A stretch of 64,000 nt of DNA from Coptis chinensis (lineage: Eukaryota; Streptophyta; Magnoliopsida; Ranunculales; Ranunculaceae): contig CM027382.1 in NCBI GenBank assembly GCA_015680905.1, positions 18,201,501-18,265,500 of the forward strand, written 5' to 3'. Below, piece by piece: positions 25,304-37,240 of this stretch. The position numbers and the translations under genes were made by a program. Within the stretch, counting starts at the first letter, position 1; every line of letters begins with the position of its first letter. Below the pieces are notes generated by a model. The model made no database searches. It saw nothing but the letters and a program-made list of their open reading frames with translations, and had not been told where the DNA came from.

Positions 25304-27338
25304 CCTCTTCCATTTGACCAAAGCCTTGAGCTCAAGAAGTATAGATTAACGATCAGGACTGAAAAGAGTGCATGGACATAGCCTTTAGTCTGCTACGATA
25401 ATAACTGCAGAGGTTGAGATATAGGAGGCACTATTGATGACGGAATTGGAATAATTACACCTCTACATGTCAAGCAGCAATTGCAAGGACTCAGGCAGAT
25501 TTGAGGTAGCACATATATGGCTTTTGTTTGTTATTTTTTTTTATCTTTGAATTTTTTTTTCTGGATGATTATTTAAGGTAAAATAGCTGGGCTGCTTATT
25601 CTTAACCCAAATGCAGACAGGAATACAATGTTCTTGAGGAGCGGAGAAGGAAGCTAGAATTTCTAGAGGAAGTATGATGTTGCAGTGCCATGTTTATGGA
25701 ACTGATGCAACGTTGCACATATTCAGGGATTTAATTAATTTGTTTTATCCAGGGGCAACGCGTTTGTATTTTGAACTCTGCCCTGGAACTTCAGATAGCC
25801 TTCAGTCTGCTTCACTTGTCTAATAGCTTCTGACGAGGTAGTATCCTTGTATAAAGTTGATAACTGGTTTGAAATGATATCAATATGTGGTTACAATGTG
25901 GTTATTGCTTAGGCAAAAGGTAGCTTTGTGTTGACTTCCTCTCCTAATGACGACTTTATCAATTGCAATGGTAAAGCAGACGGTCTTCCAGGATATGAAA
26001 GGATGAAAAGAACATCATTGGTAAAACGTACTTCTAAACGGTGGTAGTGCAATGTCTGAGGGAAAGAGAAATTTTCTTTATCCTAGCAAAAGTAACTCTG
26101 CTCCATCAGAACAGCCTTTTCTGTCGGAGGGGAAATATAATAAAAATGATGGAAATGACTCGGCAATCTTCTGCGGTATGTCAAAAATTCGGCCATATAC
26201 ACGGAGGAACAAGTCGAGATCAAAAGGTGTCAGTATCAGACCACACGCCACTGATTGTGCTCCTATGGGTGATGGGAACAAATCTTTGACTTTACCTTCG
26301 TGCAAGAATTCAAGGATCACAAATGACTTGTGTAAACCAAACAATCCGAAAGGCCATAGCGTATCTTCTCTTCATACTTCTGAATCCACATGTCTGGATG
26401 GTAATGTTGAAACTTTAGATTCTGATAATCAGTTTAATAAGAAACTTGTTGCTGTTAAGGCTCATGGAACAACTGGTGGCCTAAGAAAAGTTGTGCCTGA
26501 TTGCAAGTTCAGTACAGGGTCCGAAAAATATGAGTTGAAGTATGAGCCAGCAACAGCAGAAGAGAAGAATCTTTGTATTTTCCAGTGCAGTGGGTTTAAG
26601 CCAACTGAAAAAAAGAATCAATCAGTGCCCATTAATACAAATGTTTTACAGTTGGAATCTTATTTCATTGAGTGCAACCATCAGTTACATGGAAATATTG
26701 CCAAGGATCAGTCTCCATTTTCAAGGAAGGTCAACTCTAATGTAAATACTAAAGATCAAACATTAGCTTTAGGAGGGAATCCTAAGTTAAACGTCCACAT
26801 ATCTAAAGAGAACAGTAATAAGGATGTCAGTGATGCTGTTAGGAATGAGTGTTCTACTTGTCCAAACCTCAGTGAAAAGGGCTCTTCGGTCAAGGTTGAG
26901 AATCGAATATCCAATAAGGGATCTGTTAAAGAAAAATGGAATGATACCGTGCACAGATTATGTGAAATTCGGACCTGTTGACAGCGTTTTGTTAAAAGAA
27001 AAGGGAAATTTGAATAACCAATCAGGGAACGTGTCCAATTTCAAGATTCCAGGTTCAAGCTCTCAAAGCAGATCTCCAAGGATTGTGGATAGCTCTAGCT
27101 GTGAGCTTACATCGAACACTCTTTCTGAAGGGGATTCCACAATCTCTCCTGTGACTCAGAGCTGCTTGAATGATAACCTGAAATTGGTGAACCAGGCTCA
27201 TGAAGATTCCATATTGAAAGAGGCAAAAGCTATAGAGGTTGGTTCTGATGCCTCTGTATTTTAATTTCCGGTTTGTTCTAATTTTAGTTATTTTCTATGT
27301 TCAATGCAAGTCAAGTTCTGACTAATCTCATTTATCAG

Positions 27339-27808
27339 GAAAGGTACAAAAGCATTGCAGAGTTATCTCTGTGTAGTTTTTTCTTAGAAACACGAGAAAG
27401 ATCTCATTGGGATTACCTACTCGAGGAAATGGCATGGTTAGCGAATGACTTCATGCAGGTATTTTTTCATATTTACAGTTTACCTTTTCAGTTCAGATTT
27501 CATTTTCCAAGCAAATGATAAAGAAAGAAATGAAAACAATAAAAGAAAAACTTATTTTAATCTTCTGCGGTATATTCAATCACAGAGTTGTCTGTTGCTA
27601 CTTTTGGATGAATTCCTTTTGTTGGAGTAAATGTATCATAAGTTTTACAATTCAACCTTGCTGCTTTTGTGCATAGGAGCGCCTTTGGAAGATAGCTGCT
27701 GCAGCCCAAGTTTGTCACTCGGTTGCTTCTGCTGTTCGGTATAAATTTGATGATAAGATTTCTGATTTGGGCAATGTGGAGATCCCACATGAAGTGAAGT
27801 TTTTAGAA
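27339..27808 (+). pseudogene. HSA-domain exons of the EAF1-like copy
   Basis: Exons 27339-27458 and 27677-27808 are open and in phase with each other. They read ERYKSIAELSLCSFFLETRE, then HWDYLLEEMAWLANDFMQ joined to ERLWKIAAAAQVCHSVASAV. This is the helicase-SANT-associated (HSA) helix, which in EAF1 and SWR1-type proteins binds actin-related proteins. It is the best-kept segment of the locus. The second exon ends earlier than the family pattern, and the exons that should follow are absent. Confidence 0.88.
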
Positions 27809-30064
27809 GTATGGGATCATCCTTTCTTATACGCTTATGTAGTTAAGCCAATGACATTTGGTTAATCTTACGTATATTCAATTTTCAGTCGCTGACTGTG
27901 ACTACCTTTTCCCCCTTTTCATTTTCCTCAATGTTTTAAAGATCTGTAAGATTATAGCTTTCATTGTTATAGAGGAGATGACTTAAAAGGAACGAATCAC
28001 ACACTTGTGCATTCTCTTCTTCTGCTTGTCCTGTTGTCAAAATGGTTGCACATGATTCTTATACTTAGATTTTCTTGCCAGGAAAGTCTATTCTATACAG
28101 TTTCTACTGGTGCGTGGGGACGCTACAGAAATTTAGTGGAATCTGATTGGTTAGAAAGTAAGGTAATTATATACTTATTGATACCACAATTGCTCTTGAA
28201 GCCTCATGAGAGTAGTTGAGTTATTTATTAGCTTTGATTCTGACTTCTCTAGCCATATAAAAAAAAATCAATGGCTTCCTTTATTTCCCCTCATAATTGG
28301 ATTCCATATTTTATAGGTAATTGACTTTTCCTAATGATCTTCATGGTAAGATATATTAATCATATAACTGATCTCCGTGAGAGCCCTATGTGGCTATGTG
28401 CATGCCATTGTGTGTGTGTTTTTTTATTATCACATTATGCATATATGTACATGTATACAACACATCTTTGACCGTTGTCCATGACTCCCTTACAGCCACA
28501 TAAAATACATAGAATGAACTGATGAGCGGACAACAATATTCTCAAATCTTTAAATGGACACCATCCTTACATTATACAACATATGTTCAGGCTAATGAAA
28601 AAAAGTTCAAAGGTCATGGACTTTTCTTTCACCAATATTAGATTTGAAGACCGCGTTTATAGCGAATAAGTAAAGTAGTCCAAGTGTACTTAATGAAGTT
28701 CCTAAAAACTTAAGTTTGCGAACAGCAACCTATGAATAGTAATATGTAATTGAAGTGGAACCACAAGAACATAACAAAGTTTCAAAGCAACTAACATCAC
28801 ATGAAAACAGTATCTCTGTCCGATCTAATATCGCCTGGACCTATTCTATCATTCTGTGTTTGTAAGTTCCCACATGAGACATAAAAGTATATAAGTTCCT
28901 GGGCCTCTTTCTTGCCTTATGCAAACCTTTACCCCTTTGAGCTAATATGTAAGTTCTTTATATTGAATCCAAAGGCTTTTCTGTTTGTTGACTTATTTGG
29001 CGAAGTGATATTGTTTCAGAAAACCGGTGACAACAGGCAGCAAAAGGAAGTTGATATTATAATGGATGATTCTAAATCAGGTAACACATCATGACTTGTT
29101 TCTTGGCATACTGGTAAAACGACCTCATGTTCATGACGATTTTATTTGGGTTTAGAGTTCCAAGCTTTGGGGAATGCATGTGTTGGAGATGAAGGAAAAA
29201 ATGAGCCCATATAATGTGCCTGGAGCTTTTCGAGGTTGCAAGTCATTGAGATCGTCTCTGAAGGGGCAGAAAGGTTTACCAAAGTCATGCACTGCAGGAT
29301 CATATGAAGTGAGAGGTGGTATACCTTATGAACACCACAGCGAGAATAAATTGGGGTCTCACTCATCCATAATAATGGAAAAAAGGTCTCTAAACATCCT
29401 GCAGATTGGTTCAATTCCAACAAAGCGTGCGCGTACTGTTTCAAGGAAGCGTGTTCAATGTCCATCTATTGGTGAAGCTTCTGAAGTTGTGCAAGTGGGA
29501 AAGATAACTGATCTTTCAAGTGGTGATACTAATTCATTTCAGGATCAGCAAAATATTGTACACGAGGATCTGCATATCAGTAAATATTTGAATGTTGAGT
29601 GTGTAAGAGGCTTCCAAAAGAACTTACCTACTGATTGCACAGAAATACCAGCAACACTTGAAAATGCAGAGGCTAGGCATGTGGTATGTAAGAACTCATG
29701 AAAGATCTAGACACTGATAACACCGTTACTGGAAAGACTTGGCACTTTCTTATTCTGTTAATTTCTCTCCTCTGGTCACTGGTTGAGTTGTTTACTTCCT
29801 TCTTGGCTTTAGGATTCTGCATATGAATGTGGGTGGCAGCGTGATACCATTGGGCCAAAGGAACAGGTGATTTTATTCCTTAACAAAGTTAATTTAAATC
29901 GTATGATGCATCTGCCTTCTCTACTGTCTAATTTACTGCTAAAGCTCAGCTGTCTATAACTAATATTAAGCACCAGAACTGAAATTTAGTTTTCTTTGGG
30001 TTTTCCTTGGATAAAAAATAAAGGGTATGACCTAAGACATACTAGAAGGCACATGTTTTCCCAT

Positions 30065-30208
30065 TGTTGAGATGTTTAATATAGTCCCACATAGTATAGG
30101 ACTATAGGAGTTCTTTGGCCTCTCCACTCACCACCAATTGTTTTTTTTTTTTTAAAATTTTTTTGCTCGGTACCACCAATTGGTTTTGAGTTGGTTGCTC
30201 CATAGTTT
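30065..30208 (+). mobile_element. TRIM-like solo LTR in an EAF1 intron
   Basis: Begins TGTTGAGATGTTTAATATAG, continues with TCCCACATAGTATAGGACT and GGCCTCTCCACTCACCACCA, and ends near TGCTCCATAG. It shares this order with the LTRs at 31065 and 32500. It is old and has an A/T-rich expansion in the middle. No internal part remains. Confidence 0.6.
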
Positions 30209-31064
30209 GAGACCCATGACCCATGATGCATAATCTTTATAATATTTATGATTCCTATACAGCAGGTAAATCATATAATGATACTCTTAAATGACAAACA
30301 AGAAATATAGAGTACTCACAGTCAGGTCCCAGTCTTCGCCAAATAGCAGGGTGGGTGAGGGTGAGGTCCTGTAACTGAAACAAACTATTTCAATGCAAAC
30401 TCTTTGGCAAAGTAAAAATTCTAATTGCCTTGTGCTGTACTATTTTCTGTTTTTATTCTAACCGACTCACTTGGAAAAATAGCAAGCCAATAGTAACAAG
30501 AACACATAAACTATAAGATTTTACAGATTTCTGACATGTATTGTTACACCCTTTGGACCAAGGTCGGATGTACATGCAAAACCGGGGGGATCTCTCTCCC
30601 CCCTTTCAAGTTTTAAACTTCGAATATTATATTTGAGCTCAAGACAAATTCTTGCAATTGCATAGGAGGGCTGGCCCTGCTCAGTTTATTGTGTTTTTTG
30701 GTTTGTTTGTTTTGGTAGTTTGTCTTGTACTTGTAGCTTATCTCAAACCTTTTTTCTTTACCCAAAAAAATTATAGTTACTTATTTTAATTTTAATTTTA
30801 ATTTCCATAACTAAGTTAACACAAAATTGAAAATAGACCAACAAGACTTTACCTCACGGTCAAACTTGGGGTTCATAATTCTTGTGAATGTTTTCCATGT
30901 AACTTATGTACAATTGTTTACATGCAGTATTTATTTGTTTTTTGTTTTGTGCCTTGTTTATGAGTGAAGTTGAATTTCATATGATATTCAACTTGACGTA
31001 TAGCAATACCAACTTTATTAAGAAGTAATATAGTAACAGAGGACCTTGATAAGCCAAAACAAGT

Positions 31065-31406
31065 TGTTGAGATTATAATCGTATATCGGGTGTCTAAAGC
31101 CTTGCAATGAAATATATAAATCCTGGGGCCTTTCCACTTGTCGCCCAATTGGTTTTAAGTTGGATGCCCATATTCAATATGGTATCAGTGCATGCTATTT
31201 CTTTGGCCCAAAGGGCCAAAGTTACTCCAAGTAACCCGTTTAAAAAAAAAAAAATTGTCCACGCGCTAGGCTCAAAACACGCCACACGTGACGGTATGTG
31301 TTGAGATTATAATCCCATATTGGGTGTCTAAGGCCTTGCAATCATATATATAAATCCTGAGGCCTCTCCACTTGACAATTGTTTTTAAGTAGGATTCCCA
31401 TCTTCA
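31065..31406 (+). mobile_element. TRIM-like LTR element (two ~110-bp LTRs) in an EAF1 intron
   Basis: LTR one is 31065-31176 and LTR two is 31299-31406; both begin TGTTGAGATTATAATC and end near CCCAT.TTCA. Directly after LTR one comes TGGTATCAGTGC, close to the initiator-Met tRNA primer-binding site TGGTATCAGAGC. The internal part is only ~120 bp and non-coding. This layout fits a terminal-repeat retrotransposon in miniature. Flanking 5-mers do not match, so it is old or rearranged. It is a fossil and codes for nothing. Confidence 0.72.
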
Positions 31407-32443
31407 TTACAATTAACCAGGAATAAATATTCCGTGAGTCCACAATCCACTAGAGACAAAATGATTGCTTTAGGCACACTTCTTGTTTCTAAAGAGCTCC
31501 AAACATATCATTCATTCCATAAAGCCCAATAACTGGCAAAAAGGACGAACTTCCAAATGCCCCCTGTTTCCTTACAATGGTTTTGCTGTTTCTCTGGGTC
31601 ACTGGTCAAACAAGACATTGTATTCAACCTCTTTTCTAACTGCTTATCTGATTCTTATCCTGTATGATTGCAGAGAGACCACTCAGAACAAAGATCAGAG
31701 TATCATCAGCATGAATCAAATGGTTATAGTGGTAAGCTCCTCATCTTAAATCTACTAGTACACAGCTTACTTTATCAGATGTAAGAGCATGTTTCATGCT
31801 ATTATTTATGTCTAAGACGTTTGACTGCTTGCTTTAAAGGTCCACTTGGCCAACATGTGGTGAAGAAGCCAAGTATCCTTGAGAAACTATCAGATACATT
31901 TACTCAAGGTATCATTGCACGGACTGGATGTCCACTGGCTTCAGAAACAAGTAATGCGTCCAACCTAAATAAGTCCATGAAAAAGGTTTCTTGTCGGCAT
32001 CGGCGTAAGAAGACTAAATCTCTGCAGGTATGCTCTGCCATTTTAATGTTTTAGTTGATATTTTGTTGTGTACATGTTTTGTTCTATTTTCTGGTTGCTT
32101 GAAAGTAAATAAACGTAAATATACTTTTCTGAACTTAAAGTTCCTTTGAATTTGATTCTTCCGAAGGTTGCTTCGTTGTGTGTAACCGAGCTAGGCATTC
32201 GTAGAATCCTCCTAACTCTTTTTGCTATCGATACAGATACCTTTAGCAGTAAATAAATAATAAATAAAATCAGTTATATGAAGAATTACAGTTTTTTTAA
32301 AAAAAATAAAGGGTTAGTTAGGGATGACCCTCCCCCTCTCCCTTTTTTTTAAGGAAATGTTATGGATACCACCCTAAGACCAATATCCAACGGTAATGCT
32401 TCTTCACGTGATCCAAAGGGCTCGTTTTTTATTTCACGTGATC

Positions 32444-32830
32444 CAAGTATGTTTGCCTACGTGTTAGGCTCAAGCGACGCCACATGTGAGGGGGCGTGTT
32501 GAGATGTATATTATAGTTCAACATGGGACTTTGGAAGCCTTGGATAACCGTCAATAAGTTCCTGGGTCTCTCCATTCATAGGCAGTTGGTTTTGAGTTGG
32601 ACGCCCCAATGTTTAAAATAGTATCAGAGCTTGCTATTGTATGTGGCCCAAATGACCCATTCACTCTAAGTCACCTAAGTATGTTGTCAACGAGTTAGGC
32701 TCAAGTAACACAAGTGATGTTTACCATAGTCCCACATAGGACTTATATAAAGTTTTGCAGTACAGTATAAAAGTTTCCGGGCCTCTCTACTCATCGCCAA
32801 TTTGTTTTGAGTTGGATGCTCCACTGTTTA
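32444..32830 (+). mobile_element. TRIM-like element remnant with two LTR-like copies in an EAF1 intron
   Basis: An internal tail (GTTAGGCTCAAGCGACGCCA, GTGAGGGGGCG) leads into an LTR starting TGTTGAGATGTATATTATAG at 32500. Next come a primer-site-like ATAGTATCAGAGC near 32621, a second internal tail, and a second LTR-like stretch to ~32830. The order internal-LTR-internal-LTR suggests a recombined or tandem copy of the family at 31065. It is decayed. Confidence 0.6.
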
Positions 32831-33309
32831 AGAGTTAGCTTCATGCCAAGTACAAGTGATGTCGATCCAGTCTGCCCTTGTTTTGACCTTGTCCCATGCG
32901 GCTCTGATCATCCAATGCACCTTCATTCTTTTGGAAAGCTTTGACTGCTGATGTTGAATCTGATTCAAACCAGATGCTTCTCCACCCAGGTTTATATGGC
33001 TTTTCACCTGTTTTTATTTTATTTTACTTATCACTTTATGCATTCATAAATTTACACATTGCATGTGTTGATTTCTGTGTCCTGCAGAATTTGGTGTGTG
33101 TTAATGTCAATATATGGTGAATCTTAACATCTCGATCAGCTTGCTCATGTCCTTTTAACTTTGTCTTGTTTAACCTTACGAGTATATTTAAGTCTCTCTT
33201 TGTAGCGGTGTGTCCTTAATTTGAGCCCCTGAAGTATCTTTTGGTGTATCTTATGTGTTGTTAGCAATTCTTTTTCTGTCAAAATGTCCAAATTATACCT
33301 TCTATGCAG

Positions 33310-33838
33310 ATGCCTACCGGACAATCAGAATCAAGGTCAGGAAATTCATGGTCTCCGTCTCAAGACCAGGTTATTGTGCTCTTTTTCATTATATGCTCTT
33401 TCTTGGATTGCTGTTGGGAATCGGGAATAAGTACATTTGTGTTACTATTACAGGCACTTTTTGTCTTTGTACATGATTTGGGCCCGAATTGGGAGCTCGT
33501 AAGTGATGCAATCAACAGTACTCTGCTATTCAAGGTAAATATGGTTGGAGTTCTTCCTCCACTTTATTCAGTCCAAAGGATGTTCCAATTGAGGTTCACA
33601 TGTTGTTGTATTGACTTGAACTTGTTATTTATTCTATTTATTAACCATTGTATAAAGACAAAAGATGCTAATGTGTTTTGAGCCTGTCCAACACTGACAG
33701 TGCATCTTTCGGAAACCTAAAGAATGCAAGGAGCGCCACAAAGTTATACTGGAAAATTGTGCCAGTGATGGTTCTGATAGTAATGAAGAAGATTTCGGAT
33801 CATCTTTAAACTCATTTACTTCGCCCGATGTTTTTAAG
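33310..33838 (+). pseudogene. SANT/Myb-domain exons of the EAF1-like copy
   Basis: Exons 33310-33369, 33454-33534 and 33701-33838 encode SGNSWSPSQDQ, then ALFVFVHDLGPNWELVSDAI, then CIFRKPKECKERHKVILENC. Together they form the three-helix SANT module of EAF1 with its spaced Trp residues. The frame is open across all three. The third exon is followed by GCATGA instead of a GT donor, so the intron would be of the rare GC-AG class if spliced here. Confidence 0.85.
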
Positions 33839-36362
33839 GCATGATTATTTTTCCTTTCTTAATAAATAAAAGATGCATCTTTTATGACTTATATTGTGTA
33901 TGGAAGACAAATTACCTCTTTTGTTATCTACCTAAGCTCAACTTTTTGTCTGTTTTTTTTTTCCGGTGTTGCACATTGCCTTAGGACAATGGCAGAAATG
34001 TGTGTCCGCGTGTGGTGGATTCAACAGAATTTGATATTCTCAAGTCTCGTTTTCAGAAAATCATTTTGATTGGGAAGCAGGGACACACTTTGAAAAGTCA
34101 GGTTATTTTTTGGTCATCTCGAGTGTACTGTCTTTATCTTGATATTGTGGGTTCATAACTTTGTATTTAGATGTGCATTTTAAGAGGCGTAAGCATAAGA
34201 CATAAAACTCCTACAAGGAAAATACTTGCAAAGCTTGCGTGCCCATTGATTATATTTAATTATTAAATTCTAACTTTATCCATAAAGAAAAAAAAGGAAA
34301 GGGAAAGAAAAGAAAACACCTGCAAAGCTTGCCTCACTATTGATATTTAGTTCCAAGATAATACTGGTGTAAAATCACGAGTTGGATCGACATAACTGGT
34401 TTGTATTATTTGTCTCACACTGCACATGTTTGGAGGTTGTAACAGCAATTTTAATAAACAGCACTAAGTGGTAGGCGTCAATGTCCATTAGGTGGTGTCT
34501 AGAATCCGAAAGGTTCTCGACAATTGATATTATTTCTAAATGCAAGATGATCTTTTGAGGAGGCATATATTTGATTAAGTTCTTACCTGTAGTGTGTGCT
34601 TGTAAATAAAACTTTTTTCTTAACCTGTTAAGTTGCAGAATCATCTCAATTATTTGGAGGTTCCTTAAATATTTAGAGGTTAAATTAAAGAGATCTAGGT
34701 AAATGGGGCTCGTTGTGGGTTCTGTAGTTGGTCTAGCCGTCTAGGGCATGGAGGTAAACTTTTCCTTTAATTTCCTAGTGGGTCGGGTTACTTAAGCATG
34801 GTATGATTGAGGACCTTCGGAGGTGGTTAAGTTGGGTAGTGGGTTTGTTAAAAGGAATTGAGTCATGTAAAACTGGTATTGAAGCCTGAGTACGGGTTGT
34901 CATAAATGTGGCTGGACTGTGATACTCTGAGGATGTCCTATGGGTGCTTAATTTGCCCCAATGGGTGAAGGTTGTGCCTGGAGTTTATTCTCACATCATT
35001 TAGCTTGGGACTTCAACTGCTTCCAAGATCCATAATCAGATGTTTCTATAGCAGCCACGTTTCACTGCACTTTATATTGGTCGTATTCGTTTAGTGGGGA
35101 CAATCAACACGATCAAGAATATTGGACTGTAGATCAGTGTTCTTTGACTTCAAAAACCACCTCATATGGTAGCTTTTGGTTTTTCTCCCTCGTTAAACTA
35201 GCTTATGTGATGCTCTTATTTTATAGTCTCTAACTAGTTAATGATTTTTTCCATTTTACTTAAATTTATTTTTGTATCTGTGTTTTTGATTTGATTCTCT
35301 TCTTAACTCAGAATAATACTTTGGACCAGAAACAAAAAATGCCAGTCCACAGTTCTCAAGTTCTTTCTATTTCCCAAGCTAACTCGAATGGAGGCCCTCT
35401 AACGTAAGTCTTTGTCTTGTAATTGTGAATAGCAAAATAAGTTACCCATTTTGTGATATATATTCACTCTTTGATTTATCTCCAATTGCTTACAGTGCAT
35501 GTTCTCGTGTTCTTGCATTTATTATTATTTTTGCTCTTTGTTTGTTTGTTTTTGTCTCCTCTAGAGTAACATTATAACTTGTTTTATTTGAAATGAAGGC
35601 CACTTGATCTGTGTGACTCGACTACATCAGGCCCAGATGTTTTCTCCCATGGATATCAAAGATCTCATCCTAGTGGTTTAATGACTTTAAACACTGTTTC
35701 TTTGGTGCCGGTAGTTCCTGTTGACACCACAAGTTCTATGCCACAAGGATCTGCTGATATGATCAAGGACAATAGCTTGTCAACACCATCTACCACATGT
35801 ACGCCCTCTACGAGGTACACACCTTGATCATGATCTACAACATGAAAGTACGATTTATCATCATTTAACTCCTTTAACTAACATGGATGGGTTGTTACAT
35901 GAATCTTTAGGTATGGTAATGAATTTGGTTTGGCAAGAGGACCGTCTTTACTGATTTCTGAACAGCAAAAAGTGCGACAACTAAGTCGAGTCCTATCTAT
36001 TCCTAGAACTCAGTACTCAAGCTCTTCTGTCCCAGGGGTTTTGCCTGCTTCTGATCATAGTGTTCAAATACCACACGGGGAAAGTGGAACAGAGATGATG
36101 CATGGGATGAATAGAAGCCTTGCAACTCCTCACCCTGGGTTGCAGAGGATAGGTTCACATGCTGCAACGAACATGTCTCTTTCTGGAAGTTTACTTTCGT
36201 CCAACAGGATTAGAACACCAAGCTCTATTAGTATGCGAGTTGCAGCTGCTTCTTGCGAGGGAAATTCGAGAGTGATACGTCGTGAGACTTTGCATATGGT
36301 GCGGGTGAGTTCATGAAAGCTTTTGAAGAAACAAAACGATATATATATATATATATATATAT

Positions 36363-36536
36363 GGGTCAGGCTACGTTGACATCTTATTTTGACATCTACA
36401 ACTTACACAATGAACTAAGGGCTGATTTCTGGTAGAGAAGATCTTCCTACCATGGATTGAATCTCCACAAAATATCAAGACATTTGAACATGTCTAACCT
36501 CATTGCAAAATAAGATGTCAACACGAGGCTCGACCC
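36363..36536. mobile_element. MITE, ~174 bp, inserted in a TA microsatellite
   Basis: The left end GGGTCAGGCTACGTTGACAT and the right end (reverse complement GGGTCGAGCCTCGTGTTGAC) form an imperfect inverted repeat that continues into ATCTTATTTT on both sides. It sits between TATATA tracts, so the target duplication (probably TA) cannot be read. It is non-coding and lies in the EAF1-like intron between 36304 and 37810. Confidence 0.75.
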
Positions 36537-36554
36537 TATATATATAAATATATA

Positions 36555-36938
36555 GTCCTTCTCTAAAAAGTAGCTACTTAAGTTAACTTTAAAATAAGTA
36601 CGTGAGTAAAACTTCACCTACAAAATGAATTCAAACCTATTTTTGTAGATATGATATATTCAATATTAAAATCATCTCTACAAAATTTCAGCTCATTTGG
36701 AAACCTCTAACATAGATAAAAATTGTTAGCATCTTTAAAAAGAAATCTAACGGTCCAGAAATGTTAAGTTTTTGTAATCGTTTTTTGCCAATGTTAGAGG
36801 TTTCCAAATGAGTTGAATTTTTTTAGAGATGATCTTAATAATGAGTATATCATATCCACAAAAAAATAGGTTTGAATTCATTTTGTAGGTGAAGTTTTAT
36901 TTACATACTTATTTTAAAGTTAAGTAGCTACTTTTAGA

Positions 36939-36994
<56 letters not shown>

Positions 36995-37194
36995 AAATCT
37001 AACGGTCCAGAAATGCTAAGTTTTTGTAATCGTTTTTTGCCAATGTTAAAGGTTTCAAATGAGTTGAATTTTTTTAGAGATGATCTTAATAATGAGTATA
37101 TCGTATCCACAAAAAAATAGGTTTGAATTCATTTTGTAGGTGAAGTTTTATTTACATACTTATTTTAAAGTTAAGTAGCTACTTTTTAGAGAAG

Positions 37195-37197
<3 letters not shown>
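36555..37197. mobile_element. Composite MITE with its right half duplicated across a TA tract
   Basis: The left end GTCCTTCTCTAAAAAGTAGC at 36555 is the reverse complement of the right end at ~37178-37197. A first right half (about 36739-36940) lacks the last bases of the terminus and runs into (TA)n. A second right half (36991-37197) repeats the same ~200 bp, starting at AAAGAAATCTAACGGTCC, and has the complete terminus. TATA flanks both sides. The layout suggests slippage or unequal exchange through the TA tract after insertion. Confidence 0.8.

Positions 37198-37240
<43 letters not shown>

Noticed and set aside
31180-31192. TGGTATCAGTGC read as part of a tRNA gene
   Set aside because: It is only a primer-binding-site-like phrase next to an LTR; no tRNA cloverleaf can be formed around it.
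36943-36990. TA-repeat block as a special structural or centromeric array
   Set aside because: It is a plain dinucleotide microsatellite within an intron; similar tracts flank the neighbouring MITEs.
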